64,000 nucleotides of DNA, taken from the NCBI RefSeq assembly GCF_002093975.1, contig NZ_MSZZ01000042.1, forward strand, positions 78,791 through 142,790, written 5' to 3'. Of this stretch, positions 35,895 through 43,956 are shown one piece after another. A program made the translations under genes and the position numbers. Within the stretch, counting starts at the first letter, position 1; the number at the start of each line of letters is the position of its first letter. Origin of the DNA: Thermoactinospora rubra. Its GTDB lineage: Bacteria; Actinomycetota; Actinomycetes; Streptosporangiales; Streptosporangiaceae. A model generated the notes under the pieces. It made no database searches. It saw only the letters and a program-made list of their open reading frames with translations, and was not told the origin of the DNA.

Positions 35895-36320
35895 TCACCA
35901 CTCCGCCGGCACGCTCGGGTCCCTCTGGATGAACTCGAGCCGGTTGCCGACGTTGTCGTGGGCGTAGAAGCGCCGGTGGCCGGGGAAGTTGTCGTCCCAC
36001 ACGACCTTCACCCCGTTGTCCTCCAGATGCTTGGCCAGCTCGTCCAGGCCGTCGACGCGGATGCCGGGATGGGCCTTCCTGGCGGGGCGGAAGTCCTCCT
36101 CCACACCGAGGTGGATCTCCAGCGAGTCGGCACGCACCCACAGCCCGCCGCGAGCCGCCAGCACCGGCGGCTTGGCGATCTCGGCCATGCCCAGGAGGCC
36201 GACGTAGAAGGCACGGCACTCGTCCTCGCTGCCCGCCGGGATCGCCAGCTGGACATGGTGCAGGCTGTAGCCGTACGGCGACTCGTGGTCGGGGCCGTAG
36301 CCTTGCGCGGAGACGCTCAT
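35895..36320 (-). CDS. VOC-family protein (glyoxalase/dioxygenase/bleomycin resistance fold)
   Basis: This 141-residue protein has the vicinal oxygen chelate fold: SLHHVQLAIPAG, ECRAFYVGLLGM, ADSLEIHLGVEEDF and a C-terminal FYAHDNVGNRLEFIQRD. Possible metal ligands are His in HHVQL, His in EIHLG and the Glu in LEF. Members can be isomerases, dioxygenases or binding proteins that sequester antibiotics. In this operon it is either a tailoring enzyme or a self-protection protein. The sequence alone does not choose. Confidence 0.85.
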   Translation of the reverse strand: MSVSAQGYGPDHESPYGYSLHHVQLAIPAGSEDECRAFYVGLLGMAEIAKPPVLAARGGLWVRADSLEIHLGVEEDFRPARKAHPGIRVDGLDELAKHLEDNGVKVVWDDNFPGHRRFYAHDNVGNRLEFIQRDPSVPAEW

Positions 36321-37090
36321 CGGTCACACTCCATTTCGCACAGGGTTCGCCACACGTCGGCGACCTCGTCGGGGGTTTCGTAGTCGTCGCGTCCTGAGGG
36401 CCGCAGGCCGGTCAGGTAGGGGGCGAGGTCCAGTCCGGTGAACTCGCTGAGCCGCCGGGTGGCCTTGCCGGCGCACAGCGCGTGGTAGCCCACGACCATC
36501 AACCGCTCCTCGGCCAGCCCGCCGGCCAGCTCCAGCCAGCCGCGATGCCAGGCCGCCCACTTGGCGTACGCGCCGGGCCTGGTCACGGGCTTCCACGGGC
36601 GGTCTCCCGGCCACCTGAGCACCGACTCGGCGACCGCCTCGGGATGCCGCACCAGGAGCACCAGGCGGGCCGACGGCACGGCGGCGAGCAGGGCGGGCAG
36701 GTCCATGAGGTACTCGTTGTACTTGTCGCCCCACAGCGGCCAGGGGGCGTAGCTGTCGGCGATCACCCGGGCGACCAGGGACGGGGCGGCTCCGCCGTAC
36801 CCCTGGGCGACCTCGGCGGCCACGCGCCTGAGCACCTGCTCGACGTGCGCGAGCCACCGGTCGCTCCCCTCGCCGCCGGGCGGCTTGCGGGCGAGCGCGT
36901 GAAGGATCTCGTCCGCGCGGAAGTGCCTGCCCCGCAGGTCGGCCTCGGTGCACCAGCGTGGCAGCAGGTACGGCAGCTTGCCGTTGACGGTGAACAGGCC
37001 GCCCGCGCCGGCGTAGGCGCGGCTGAGGGCGTGGGCCAGCGCCGTGGTGCCCGACCGCTGGGCGCCGAGCAGGAGCAGGGGCGCCGTCAT
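36317..37090 (-). CDS. Sulfotransferase (PAPS-dependent)
   Basis: This 257-residue cytosolic protein has the two cofactor motifs of PAPS-dependent sulfotransferases: the 5'-phosphosulfate loop LLGAQRSGTTALAHAL at residues 6-21 and the 3'-phosphate site RLVLLVRHPEAVAESV. It would add a sulfate to a hydroxyl or amine of the pathway product. Start ATG 37090 and stop both overlap neighbours by 4 bases. Sulfation with glycosylation and an NRPS is uncommon and narrows down the likely product type. Confidence 0.85.
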   Translation of the reverse strand: MTAPLLLLGAQRSGTTALAHALSRAYAGAGGLFTVNGKLPYLLPRWCTEADLRGRHFRADEILHALARKPPGGEGSDRWLAHVEQVLRRVAAEVAQGYGGAAPSLVARVIADSYAPWPLWGDKYNEYLMDLPALLAAVPSARLVLLVRHPEAVAESVLRWPGDRPWKPVTRPGAYAKWAAWHRGWLELAGGLAEERLMVVGYHALCAGKATRRLSEFTGLDLAPYLTGLRPSGRDDYETPDEVADVWRTLCEMECDR

Positions 37091-37929
37091 GTAGCCACCA
37101 GCTGCTTGAGCAGGGCCATGCACTCGACGCTCGCCGGGTATCCGCCCTCGCTGAACTCCTCGCCCCACGGCTCGTCGCGCTGGCGCTGCGTGAGGACCCG
37201 GCCGTGCCGCCAGTGCGTCTCCAGCGACAGCCAGCCGGTGTAGCCGTCCTCGGCGAGGGTGGCCGTGATCTCCCGCCACGGCAGGTCGCCGTCGCCCAGC
37301 CTGACGTAGCCGGTGGTGCCCTTGGGGTCCTTCACGTGCACGTGGCCGATCAGCTCGCGGCCGATGCGGTACTCCTTGGGGAACGGCTCCGGCTCCCACC
37401 CGCTGAACACGCTGTTGCCCGGGTCCCACAGGATGCCCAGGTCGTCGCGTCCGGTCTGCTCCAGGAACGCCATGGTCAGGGCGACGGTGGGGGTGTTGGT
37501 CCGCGTGCCGGTCTCCACCAGCAGCCGCGTGCCGTCCAGGGGGAGGCCGTGGAGGACTTCGCGGGCCGCGGCCGCCGCCGTTCCCGGATCGGGCTCGCCG
37601 TCCCGGTAGAACGTGAAGATCCGGACATGTGGCGCTTTGAGGATCTTCGCCTGCTCGACGGCCCGCAGGAGCAGGGCTCGCGCCGCCTCGATCTCGTCGT
37701 CGGTCCTCGGCACCGCGTGCTTCAGCGCCGGCGGGCAGAACCCCGCCACCTCCAGCCCGTGCCCGTCCAGCACGCGCCGGATCTCGCGGAGCCGCTCGTC
37801 GCTCAGCCGGTGCGGCGGGACGCCGTCGACCGACCGCACCTCCACCCCCTCGAACCCGGCGTCCCGTACGGCTCGCGCCGTCGTGATCAGGTCCTGGTGG
37901 ATCTCGTCGCCGATGATGGACAAGCGCAT
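37087..37929 (-). CDS. Sugar phosphate isomerase/epimerase (AP-endonuclease-2 TIM barrel)
   Basis: This 280-residue protein is a TIM barrel of the xylose isomerase-like superfamily. The pattern GDEIHQDLITTARAVRDAGFEGVEVRS opens it. Metal ligands are likely Glu in LLVETGT, Asp in LGILWDPGNS, His in GHVHVKD and Glu in LSLETHW. Such enzymes isomerise or epimerise sugars, keto-sugars or inosose (IolE type). It overlaps a second, more distant TIM-barrel gene by 43 bases, and an Idh/MocA dehydrogenase lies just upstream. Together they look like a sugar or cyclitol module. Confidence 0.85.
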   Translation of the reverse strand: MRLSIIGDEIHQDLITTARAVRDAGFEGVEVRSVDGVPPHRLSDERLREIRRVLDGHGLEVAGFCPPALKHAVPRTDDEIEAARALLLRAVEQAKILKAPHVRIFTFYRDGEPDPGTAAAAAREVLHGLPLDGTRLLVETGTRTNTPTVALTMAFLEQTGRDDLGILWDPGNSVFSGWEPEPFPKEYRIGRELIGHVHVKDPKGTTGYVRLGDGDLPWREITATLAEDGYTGWLSLETHWRHGRVLTQRQRDEPWGEEFSEGGYPASVECMALLKQLVAT

Positions 37930-38615
37930 GGCAGTGCCTTCCAGGCTCGGGCTAACACCGACAGATCGTGCTCGGGCGTCCCGGCGCGCGACTCCACCGT
38001 CACGTCCACGCCGACTTCCGCGAACAGGTGCGACCAGCTCAGGTCCTCCTCGGCCAGCGGGCGGTGCCGGCCGCCCGCTCCGAAGCCCTTGACCTGGACG
38101 GCACGCGCCAGCGGGGCGAGGTACGCCAGGTCCGCCTCGACGTCGCGGGAGATCTCGTGCAGGCCCAGGTTGTCGATCACCAGGCGGGTGCCGTGGCGGG
38201 AGCACAGCTCGGCCAGCTCCTTCGGGCCCGCGCCGCCCCGATGGGTCTCGACCAGGACGTCGGCGGCCGTTCTGGTGCCGGTCAGCGCGGCCAGCTGCTC
38301 ACGGGCGCGGCGGGAGGCCGACGCTCCCCGCGCCGCGAAGACCTTCACCGGCAGGCCCTCGAAGCGGCGGGCGATGTCGCTCACCGCGGCCGGCTGCTCC
38401 GGGTCCTCGCCCAGCACCACCGACAGTCCCACGAAGGCGACGGCCAGGCCGCCCAGCGCCGCGACGCCGTCCCGTTCCCAGGCGTGTCCCTTGCCGGCGC
38501 GCAGGTCCACCACGGTCCCGCCGAGGGAGCGGGTGAAGGCGGCCAGCTCGGCGGCCGTCATCGCGGGAACGGTTCCGGAGGACAGCCCGAGCCTGACGGT
38601 GGGTCCGGCGTTCAC
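37887..38615 (-). CDS. Second TIM-barrel protein, isomerase-like
   Basis: This 242-residue protein resembles the same xylose isomerase-like TIM barrel but is shorter and more divergent: VRLGLSSGTVPAMTAAELAAF, LVETHRGGAG, LVIDNLGLHEI and RAVQVKGFG. Some of the usual metal ligands are recognisable (Glu in VLVETH, Asp in VIDNLG). It begins at GTG 38615, overlapping the previous stop (GTGA), and runs 43 bases into the next gene. The long overlap suggests strict coupling of the two barrels, perhaps as a heteromeric pair. Confidence 0.7.
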   Translation of the reverse strand: MNAGPTVRLGLSSGTVPAMTAAELAAFTRSLGGTVVDLRAGKGHAWERDGVAALGGLAVAFVGLSVVLGEDPEQPAAVSDIARRFEGLPVKVFAARGASASRRAREQLAALTGTRTAADVLVETHRGGAGPKELAELCSRHGTRLVIDNLGLHEISRDVEADLAYLAPLARAVQVKGFGAGGRHRPLAEEDLSWSHLFAEVGVDVTVESRAGTPEHDLSVLARAWKALPCACPSSATRSTRT

Positions 38616-39496
38616 CGCTCCCCCGCCCTGCGCACCTCGTCCAGCACGGCGACGACGTCCCGGCTGGGTTCCAGCGCGCACCTTCCTGGCGCGCCGGCGA
38701 ACTCCTCGTACACGCGCGTCCGGAGCTCGGCCGTCGGCGCCGCGGGGAAGTCGGTGACCCGCTGCCCGTCCTGCAGCCGGACGGCGCCGTCCCTGATCTC
38801 GAGCCGCCTGCCGCCCTCCCCCGCCAGCACCAGATGCTCGGCCCGCGCGTCGACGTCGGCCGCCACCGTGAACGCCAGCGTGGCGCCCGACTCGAACAGG
38901 ATCGTCCCGGCGGTGCGGACGTCTATGCCCGGCGCGCACTCCCGATAATGGCCGATCTCGACCCGCTCGACCTTTCCCAGCAATTGACACGCGATGTCAA
39001 GATAATGAACGCCCAGGTGCGCGGTAATCCCCCCGAGCGCCTGCCCCGGATCTCCCCGCCATCCACTGAAATGTTTATCCGAGCGCGGCCTGCTGACCAC
39101 GAGCGTGCCGGTCGAGCCGCCATTCCAGCCTTCGACGGCCTCGTCCGGTAATCGATATCTGTGTTGCAGCATGACGGTCACCCTGCCGGGTGCACGAGCG
39201 AGCCTTTCGAATTCCTCAAGCGACATCGCCGGAGGCTTTTCCAGCAGGACGGCTTTGCCCGCCGCCAGGGCCTGGAGCGCCATCTCGGCGCGTCTACCAG
39301 GAGGAATGCACAGCGCGACGCCGTCGACATCCGGATCGGCGAGAATATCGCTCCATGATGCGGCCCGCTCATAGGGGCCGGCGTCGACGTTTTCATCGGG
39401 CTCGACAATCGCCCGCACACGCACTTTCTCTGTCCGCTCTATCGCCGCCGCGTGCTGGCGCCCCGCCCGCCCATATCCCACGATGACAACGTGCAC
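38612..39496 (-). CDS. Gfo/Idh/MocA-family oxidoreductase
   Basis: This 294-residue NAD(P)-dependent enzyme starts at GTG 39496. The Rossmann motif VIVGYGRAGRQHA is followed by VLLEKPPAM (the family EKP motif), a central region with AHLGVHYLDIACQLLG, and a C-terminal beta sheet. Family members oxidise sugars, inositols or amino-cyclitols. It is the first gene of the operon. Leu in YRLPDE is encoded by TTA (39151-39149), a codon that in many actinomycetes depends on the developmental tRNA bldA. Base composition over 38930-39430 is visibly less GC-rich than in the neighbours, a possible sign of transfer. Confidence 0.9.
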   Translation of the reverse strand: MHVVIVGYGRAGRQHAAAIERTEKVRVRAIVEPDENVDAGPYERAASWSDILADPDVDGVALCIPPGRRAEMALQALAAGKAVLLEKPPAMSLEEFERLARAPGRVTVMLQHRYRLPDEAVEGWNGGSTGTLVVSRPRSDKHFSGWRGDPGQALGGITAHLGVHYLDIACQLLGKVERVEIGHYRECAPGIDVRTAGTILFESGATLAFTVAADVDARAEHLVLAGEGGRRLEIRDGAVRLQDGQRVTDFPAAPTAELRTRVYEEFAGAPGRCALEPSRDVVAVLDEVRRAGER

Positions 39497-39529
39497 GATA
39501 CCCCCAGCGGATAACTGGAATGCCTCAGC

Positions 39530-39559
39530 ACCATACGACCTGTCGGAATTTTCAGTCAA
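39530..39559 (-). promoter_or_regulatory. Sigma70-type promoter of the biosynthetic operon
   Basis: Read on the minus strand, TTGACT (39559-39554), an 18-base spacer and TATGGT (39535-39530) form a near-consensus vegetative promoter 34 bases before the GTG start of the Gfo/Idh/MocA gene. Confidence 0.6.
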
Positions 39560-39692
39560 GGTCTGGGCCCACCCGTCCACCTTTTGGTCGTATTGAACAC
39601 AACCGACACAACAAGTAGGCTTTACAGCATTACTATTCGTCCCGGTCGCGGACCCGCCCTGCGACTCTCCGCACGGGCTGCCGATCCGCGAG

Positions 39693-39752
39693 CCGGCCAC
39701 CGGGCCAGCCACCGGGCCGGCCACCGGGCCGGCCACCAGGCCGGCCACCAGG
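39693..39752. repeat. Five tandem copies of a 12-bp unit
   Basis: The unit CCGGCCACCGGG occurs five times in a row with one or two changes (39693, 39705, 39717, 39729, 39741). It lies outside genes. It is simple and possibly variable in copy number. Confidence 0.85.
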
Positions 39753-39840
39753 CGACCGGTGACGAGTCCCGAAAAAGTGTGAAGAGAGTTCGCGGCTGCG
39801 ACGGAATAGAGGTGTAGCCCACAGAAGGGACACCGCTCGC

Positions 39841-40437
39841 ATGCCCGCACCGCCGGACGCGCCCGTGGTACCCGATGACGCCACCCTCATCGAGCAGTCA
39901 TGGCGCCGGCCGGAGTCGTTCGCGATGCTCTACGACCGCTACTTCGGCGAGATCCACCGCTACGTCGCCGGCCGGCTCGGCACCCAGATCGCCGACGACC
40001 TGGCCGCGGAGACGTTCCTGGTGGCGTTCAGGAAACGGCACACGTTCGACCCCGCGCAGGGATCGGTGCGGCCCTGGCTGTACGGCATCGCCACCAACCT
40101 CCTCGCCCAGCACCGGCGCGAGGAGACCCGGCGCCTCGCGGCGTTCCAGCGAACGCCGGCCGCCGAGGCGGCGGACGACGGGCACGAGGACCGGGTGGCG
40201 GCCAGGATCTCCGCCGCGAGCGCACAGGGGCGGCTCGCGGCGGCGCTGCGGCGCCTGTCCGACGGCGATCGCGACGTGCTCCTGCTGGTGGCCCTCGCCG
40301 ACCTGAACTACGAGGAGGTCGCGCAGACGCTCGGCATCCCGGTGGGGACCGTCGGCTCCCGGCTCAACCGGGTGCGCAGGAAGCTCCGCAGGGCGCTGGG
40401 CGGCGTCAATCCGCTGATCGGAGGGTTCGATGGATGA
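39841..40437 (+). CDS. ECF-type RNA polymerase sigma factor
   Basis: This 198-residue protein has sigma region 2 (SFAMLYDRYFGEIHRYVAG, DDLAAETFLVAFRKR, RPWLYGIATNLLAQHRRE) and region 4 (RLSDGDRDVLLLVALADLNYEEVAQTLGIPVGTVGSRLNRVRRKL). It redirects RNA polymerase to a small regulon. It overlaps the next gene by 8 bases. In actinomycetes this pairing with a CU044_5270-type membrane protein is common, and the partner may modulate the sigma factor. Confidence 0.92.
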   Translation: MPAPPDAPVVPDDATLIEQSWRRPESFAMLYDRYFGEIHRYVAGRLGTQIADDLAAETFLVAFRKRHTFDPAQGSVRPWLYGIATNLLAQHRREETRRLAAFQRTPAAEAADDGHEDRVAARISAASAQGRLAAALRRLSDGDRDVLLLVALADLNYEEVAQTLGIPVGTVGSRLNRVRRKLRRALGGVNPLIGGFDG

Positions 40438-41643
40438 GCTCGACGGCCGCCCGGCCGACGCCGCCGAGATGGCGGCCGTACGCGCGTTGCTCGCCACGCC
40501 CGACCCCTCCCCCGAGGCCGTCGACTCGGGACGCGCCCGGCTGCTGGCCGCGCTGGCGGCGCCCGCCGAGGACGACGTCGTGACGCCCGCCGTACCGTAC
40601 GGAGACGCGGTCACAGGCGGGCGACGGCGGGCGGGCCGGGGGCGGTCACAGGCGGGCGGGGGGGGGGGGGGGGGCGGTGGCGGGCGTCGCTGCGCAACGG
40701 GCTCCTCGGGGCGACGGCGGCGGTCGCGGCGGCGGTCGCCCTGGTGTCGTCGGACTCGCTCGTCCGCATCTCGCCCGCTCCCGCCGTCTCCGCCATGGGC
40801 ACCCCGGACGCGCGGCGGATCCTGCTCGCCGCGGCCGAGGCCATGGCCGCGGAGCCGGCCGACGGCGCCCACTGGCGCACCCGGGTGGTCTCGGGCCGGC
40901 TGATGCTGTCCCCGGACGCCCGCTACGTCATCCTGCGCCGCTCCACCCGGGAGATCTGGCTCGCCAGGCAGGAGCCGGGACGGGATCGGTGGACCGGGCG
41001 GTACCTCGGCGCCGAGCCCGCGACCCCCGAGGACGTCGCGGCGTGGCAGGCCGCCGGATCGCCGGCGACCTGGCGGTATCCCGCCGGCACCGCCGGACCG
41101 GCGCTCGTGGAGGCGGCGCCGGGCGAGCCGCGGCAGGGGCCGCACCGGGTGGGATGGCGCGACGCGGACGGCATCCTGACCAAGCACCTGGTCAGCTGGA
41201 AGGCGCTCGGCACGATCCCGGCCGACCCCGCCCGGCTGCGCGCGTTCCTCGTGGAGCACATCGCGCGGGAGAACGGCGCCTACATCGGCCGGCGGATGGA
41301 GGCGGACCTGCGCCGGGCCTGCCTGGAGATCATCGCCAGGCTGCCGGTCCCGCCCGGCGTGCGCGCCTCGGCGTACCAGATCCTGGCCTCGCTGCCGGGG
41401 ATGAGGGCCGAGGGGAAGGTCACCGATCCGCTCGGCCGTACCGGGCAGGGGTTGAGCTACCAGGTCGTCCAGGACGGCCAGGTCACGCGGGAGCGGCTGG
41501 TGATCGACCCGGAGAGCGGGCTGCCGCTGGCCGAGGAGAGCCGACGGGCCGCCCGGACCGCCGACGGGCGGGACGTGGAGGTCGGCTCCTTCACGGCGTA
41601 CGAGGAGATCGGCTGGACCGACGACCGGCCGCCCACTGACTGA
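40430..41643 (+). pseudogene. CU044_5270-family protein, frame broken at a 17-G tract
   Basis: The first frame from ATG 40430 (behind GAGGG) encodes 76 residues typical of the cytosolic start of this family, then enters a run of 17 Gs. The rest, from about 40675 to the stop at 41643, continues one frame over: a membrane helix (GLLGATAAVAAAVALV), then ARRILLAAAEAMA and a long extracytoplasmic domain. With 15 or 18 Gs the two parts would join into one protein of about 400 residues. The reading frame is otherwise clean, so the tract alone decides expression. Function is unknown; family members usually follow ECF sigma genes, as here. Confidence 0.75.
40658..40674 (+). repeat. Homopolymeric tract of 17 Gs inside a coding region
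   Basis: Seventeen consecutive Gs interrupt the CU044_5270-family gene. Tracts of this length slip during replication, and they also cause sequencing errors. Confidence 0.9.
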
Positions 41644-41666
41644 CACCTACGGGACGGAGCTCGACG

Positions 41667-42566
41667 ATGGCTGATGCCGGCATGCGCGGATACACGCTGG
41701 AGCAGGTGCGCGCGCAGACCTACAAGGCACGGGACGCCTGGTGGACGGTGCTCCTGGTCGATCCCTTAGCCGGGCGTCTGGTCGTCTTCCTGGCCAACAG
41801 GACCGCCGTCACGCCCAACCAGATCACGGGAGCGGCCTTCTGCGTGGGCCTCGGATCCGCCGCCTGCTTCCTCATGGGCGGGTGGACCTGGCTCGCCGCC
41901 GGGGCCGTCCTCTACCACCTGAGCTTCGTGCTGGACTGCCTGGACGGCAAGATCGCCCGGCTCAAGGGCACCGGCACGCTGCTGGGCGGCTGGCTCGACT
42001 ACGTGCTCGACCGGATCAGAGTGCTCGCCTGCGCGCTGGCGCTGATGTGGGGACAGTTCCGGGCCACGGGCGAGGAGCTCTACCTCGTTCTCGGCATCGT
42101 GGTCGTGTTCCTGGACATGCTGCGGTACGTGGACGCGCTGCAGGTGGCCAAGGTGCGGCGGCAGATGCGCCGCCGGCTGGCCGAGGCGATCGCGGACGCC
42201 GGGGAACCCGACACCGGAGAACCCGAAGCCGGAGAGCCCGGCGCCGTGCCCACCGCCGCCCTCCAGCAGCACGTCCACCGCCATCTCGCCTGGTACGTCC
42301 CGATCCGCGACTGGCTGCGCGACCGGCGCATCAGACCTCACCTCGTCAGCGGCATCGAGTTCCAGATGGCCGTGTTCATCGTCGGCCCGCTCACCGGCCT
42401 GATCGCCCCGGTGACCATCGGCACGGCGGTGCTGCTGCTGGCCTTCGAAGCCGCGATCATGTTCAAGCTCTGGCTGTCGTTCCGCGATCTGGACGCGGAG
42501 CTGGCCAGGATCCGCTCCCGCGCCACCCTGGCAGGCCGCCTGACGGCGCCTCACGCCAGGGGCTGA
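41667..42566 (+). CDS. CDP-alcohol phosphatidyltransferase-family protein
   Basis: This 299-residue membrane protein has the catalytic motif DGKIARLKGTGTLLGGWLDYVLD, shown here to give the pattern DG-x2-AR-x8-G-x3-D-x3-D, at about residues 93-115. It has about six membrane helices and an acidic insert (GEPDTGEPEAGEPG). It would move a phosphoryl-alcohol group from CDP-activated lipid to an alcohol such as inositol phosphate or glycerol phosphate. Leu34 is encoded by TTA (41766-41768), a bldA-type codon. The 3' end overlaps the convergent MHS transporter gene by 16 bases. Confidence 0.88.
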   Translation: MADAGMRGYTLEQVRAQTYKARDAWWTVLLVDPLAGRLVVFLANRTAVTPNQITGAAFCVGLGSAACFLMGGWTWLAAGAVLYHLSFVLDCLDGKIARLKGTGTLLGGWLDYVLDRIRVLACALALMWGQFRATGEELYLVLGIVVVFLDMLRYVDALQVAKVRRQMRRRLAEAIADAGEPDTGEPEAGEPGAVPTAALQQHVHRHLAWYVPIRDWLRDRRIRPHLVSGIEFQMAVFIVGPLTGLIAPVTIGTAVLLLAFEAAIMFKLWLSFRDLDAELARIRSRATLAGRLTAPHARG

Positions 42567-43846
42567 TCCTTGGTCTCCCGCAACGCGAAGACGTAGACCA
42601 GGGTGGAGACGAGCGCCAGGGCGGACATGTACCAGGGGAAGAGCTCCGGCCTGCCGATGTCCTTCATCCACGTCCCGATGAGCGGCGCCGTACCGCCGAA
42701 AAGAGCCACCGTGAGCGAGTACGGCGCGCCCGCTCCCGCCGCCCGGACATGGGTCGGGAACAGCTCGGAGTTCACCGCCGCCGAGATGGCGGTGAACCCG
42801 CCGAGGAACACCATGCCGATGAGCTGGATGACCAGCAGGACGGCGAAGGAGTCGGTCAGCAGCGCCAGCAACGGCACCGGCAGCAGGGTGAAGCCGAGCC
42901 CGAAGGCGATGAGCAGCGGCCGGCGCCCGACCCGGTCGGACAGCATCCCGAGCAGCGGCTGCAGGACCATGAAGAAGACCAGCGAGATCGTGCCGATGGT
43001 CAGCGAGTCGGCCTTGTCGAACCTCACGGTCAGCTGGGCGTACGTGGGCAGGAACGTCGTCCAGGTGTAGTACGCGACGGTGCCCGCGATGGTGATCCCC
43101 ACGATGAGCGCCGCCTGCCGCGGGTAGTGGCGCACGAAGTCGAACAGGCCGGGCCGCCTGGCCGTCCCCTTCTGGATCTCCTCGGCCACGGCCGAGGTCT
43201 CGTCGGCGCCGCGGCGGATCCACAGACCCACCAGGCTGATCAGTGCGCCGATCGCGAAGGGAATGCGCCAGCCGTAGGAGTTCATGGCGGCTTCGGACAG
43301 CATGGCGGCCAGCAGGGCGGCCAGGCCGGAGGCGAGGAGCTGGCCGATGGTCGTGCTGACGTACTGGAAGCTCGAGAACAGCCCCCGGCGGCCGGGCGGC
43401 GCGGACTCCACGAGGAACGTGGTGGCCGCCGCGAACTCCCCGCCCACCGACAGGCCCTGGATCAGGCGGGCGAGGGTCAGGACGATCGGCGCGAGGACGC
43501 CCGCCGCCTCGTACGTCGGGGTGACCGCCAGGAGCAGCGATCCCACGCCCATCAGCACGATCGTGAACGTCATCGCGGCCTTGCGGCCGAAACGGTCGGC
43601 GAACGCGCCCACCAGCAGCCCGCCGAGCGGGCGCATGAAGAAGCCCACCGCGAAGACGGCGAACGCGCTCAGCACCGGCACCAGGCTGTTGTCGGCCGCC
43701 GCGGGGAAGACCTGCGTCGAGAAGTAGATCGCCAGGAAGCTGTAGGTGTACCAGTCGAACCACTCCACGACGTTGCCGACGCTGGCCGCGACGAGCTGGC
43801 GCACGCGGCTGCGCGGTATCCCGACGGGCGACTGCGCGATGGTCAC
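42551..43846 (-). CDS. MHS-family MFS transporter (metabolite:H+ symporter)
   Basis: This 431-residue protein has 12 predicted helices and the family signature near the N-terminus, ASVGNVVEWFDWYTYSFLA. GAFADRFGRKAAM and ARLIQGLSVGGEF follow, with SDRVGRRPLL in the second half. Relatives import dicarboxylates, alpha-ketoglutarate, shikimate, proline or betaine. The substrate cannot be read here. It is divergent from an Lrp/AsnC regulator with a short shared control region. The regulator and the M20 peptidase suggest amino acid or peptide-type substrates. Confidence 0.88.
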   Translation of the reverse strand: MTIAQSPVGIPRSRVRQLVAASVGNVVEWFDWYTYSFLAIYFSTQVFPAAADNSLVPVLSAFAVFAVGFFMRPLGGLLVGAFADRFGRKAAMTFTIVLMGVGSLLLAVTPTYEAAGVLAPIVLTLARLIQGLSVGGEFAAATTFLVESAPPGRRGLFSSFQYVSTTIGQLLASGLAALLAAMLSEAAMNSYGWRIPFAIGALISLVGLWIRRGADETSAVAEEIQKGTARRPGLFDFVRHYPRQAALIVGITIAGTVAYYTWTTFLPTYAQLTVRFDKADSLTIGTISLVFFMVLQPLLGMLSDRVGRRPLLIAFGLGFTLLPVPLLALLTDSFAVLLVIQLIGMVFLGGFTAISAAVNSELFPTHVRAAGAGAPYSLTVALFGGTAPLIGTWMKDIGRPELFPWYMSALALVSTLVYVFALRETKDQPLA

Positions 43847-43956
43847 GAGGGGCTCCTTTGCTCAAGGGGGCGAGATGGCTTACTCTGCAACCGGACGACC
43901 GAAACAGTCAAATTTCAGCTAATACGTTTACGATTCCGACACGGGAGCGACGCTTC

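Larger units (their letters stand above)
39497..39840. other. 344-bp divergent intergenic region
   Basis: This gap separates the minus-strand biosynthetic operon from the plus-strand sigma factor gene. It is less GC-rich than the rest up to about 39645. It holds a sigma70-like promoter for the operon and a 12-bp tandem repeat. I see no clear ECF-type promoter for the sigma gene. AAGGGA before 39841 may be its ribosome site. Confidence 0.6.

Noticed and set aside
39497..39850. N-terminal extension of the Gfo/Idh/MocA gene through the 12-bp repeats
   Set aside because: The frame is open but translates the repeats and adds about 118 residues that the family lacks. GTG 39496 follows a suitable promoter.
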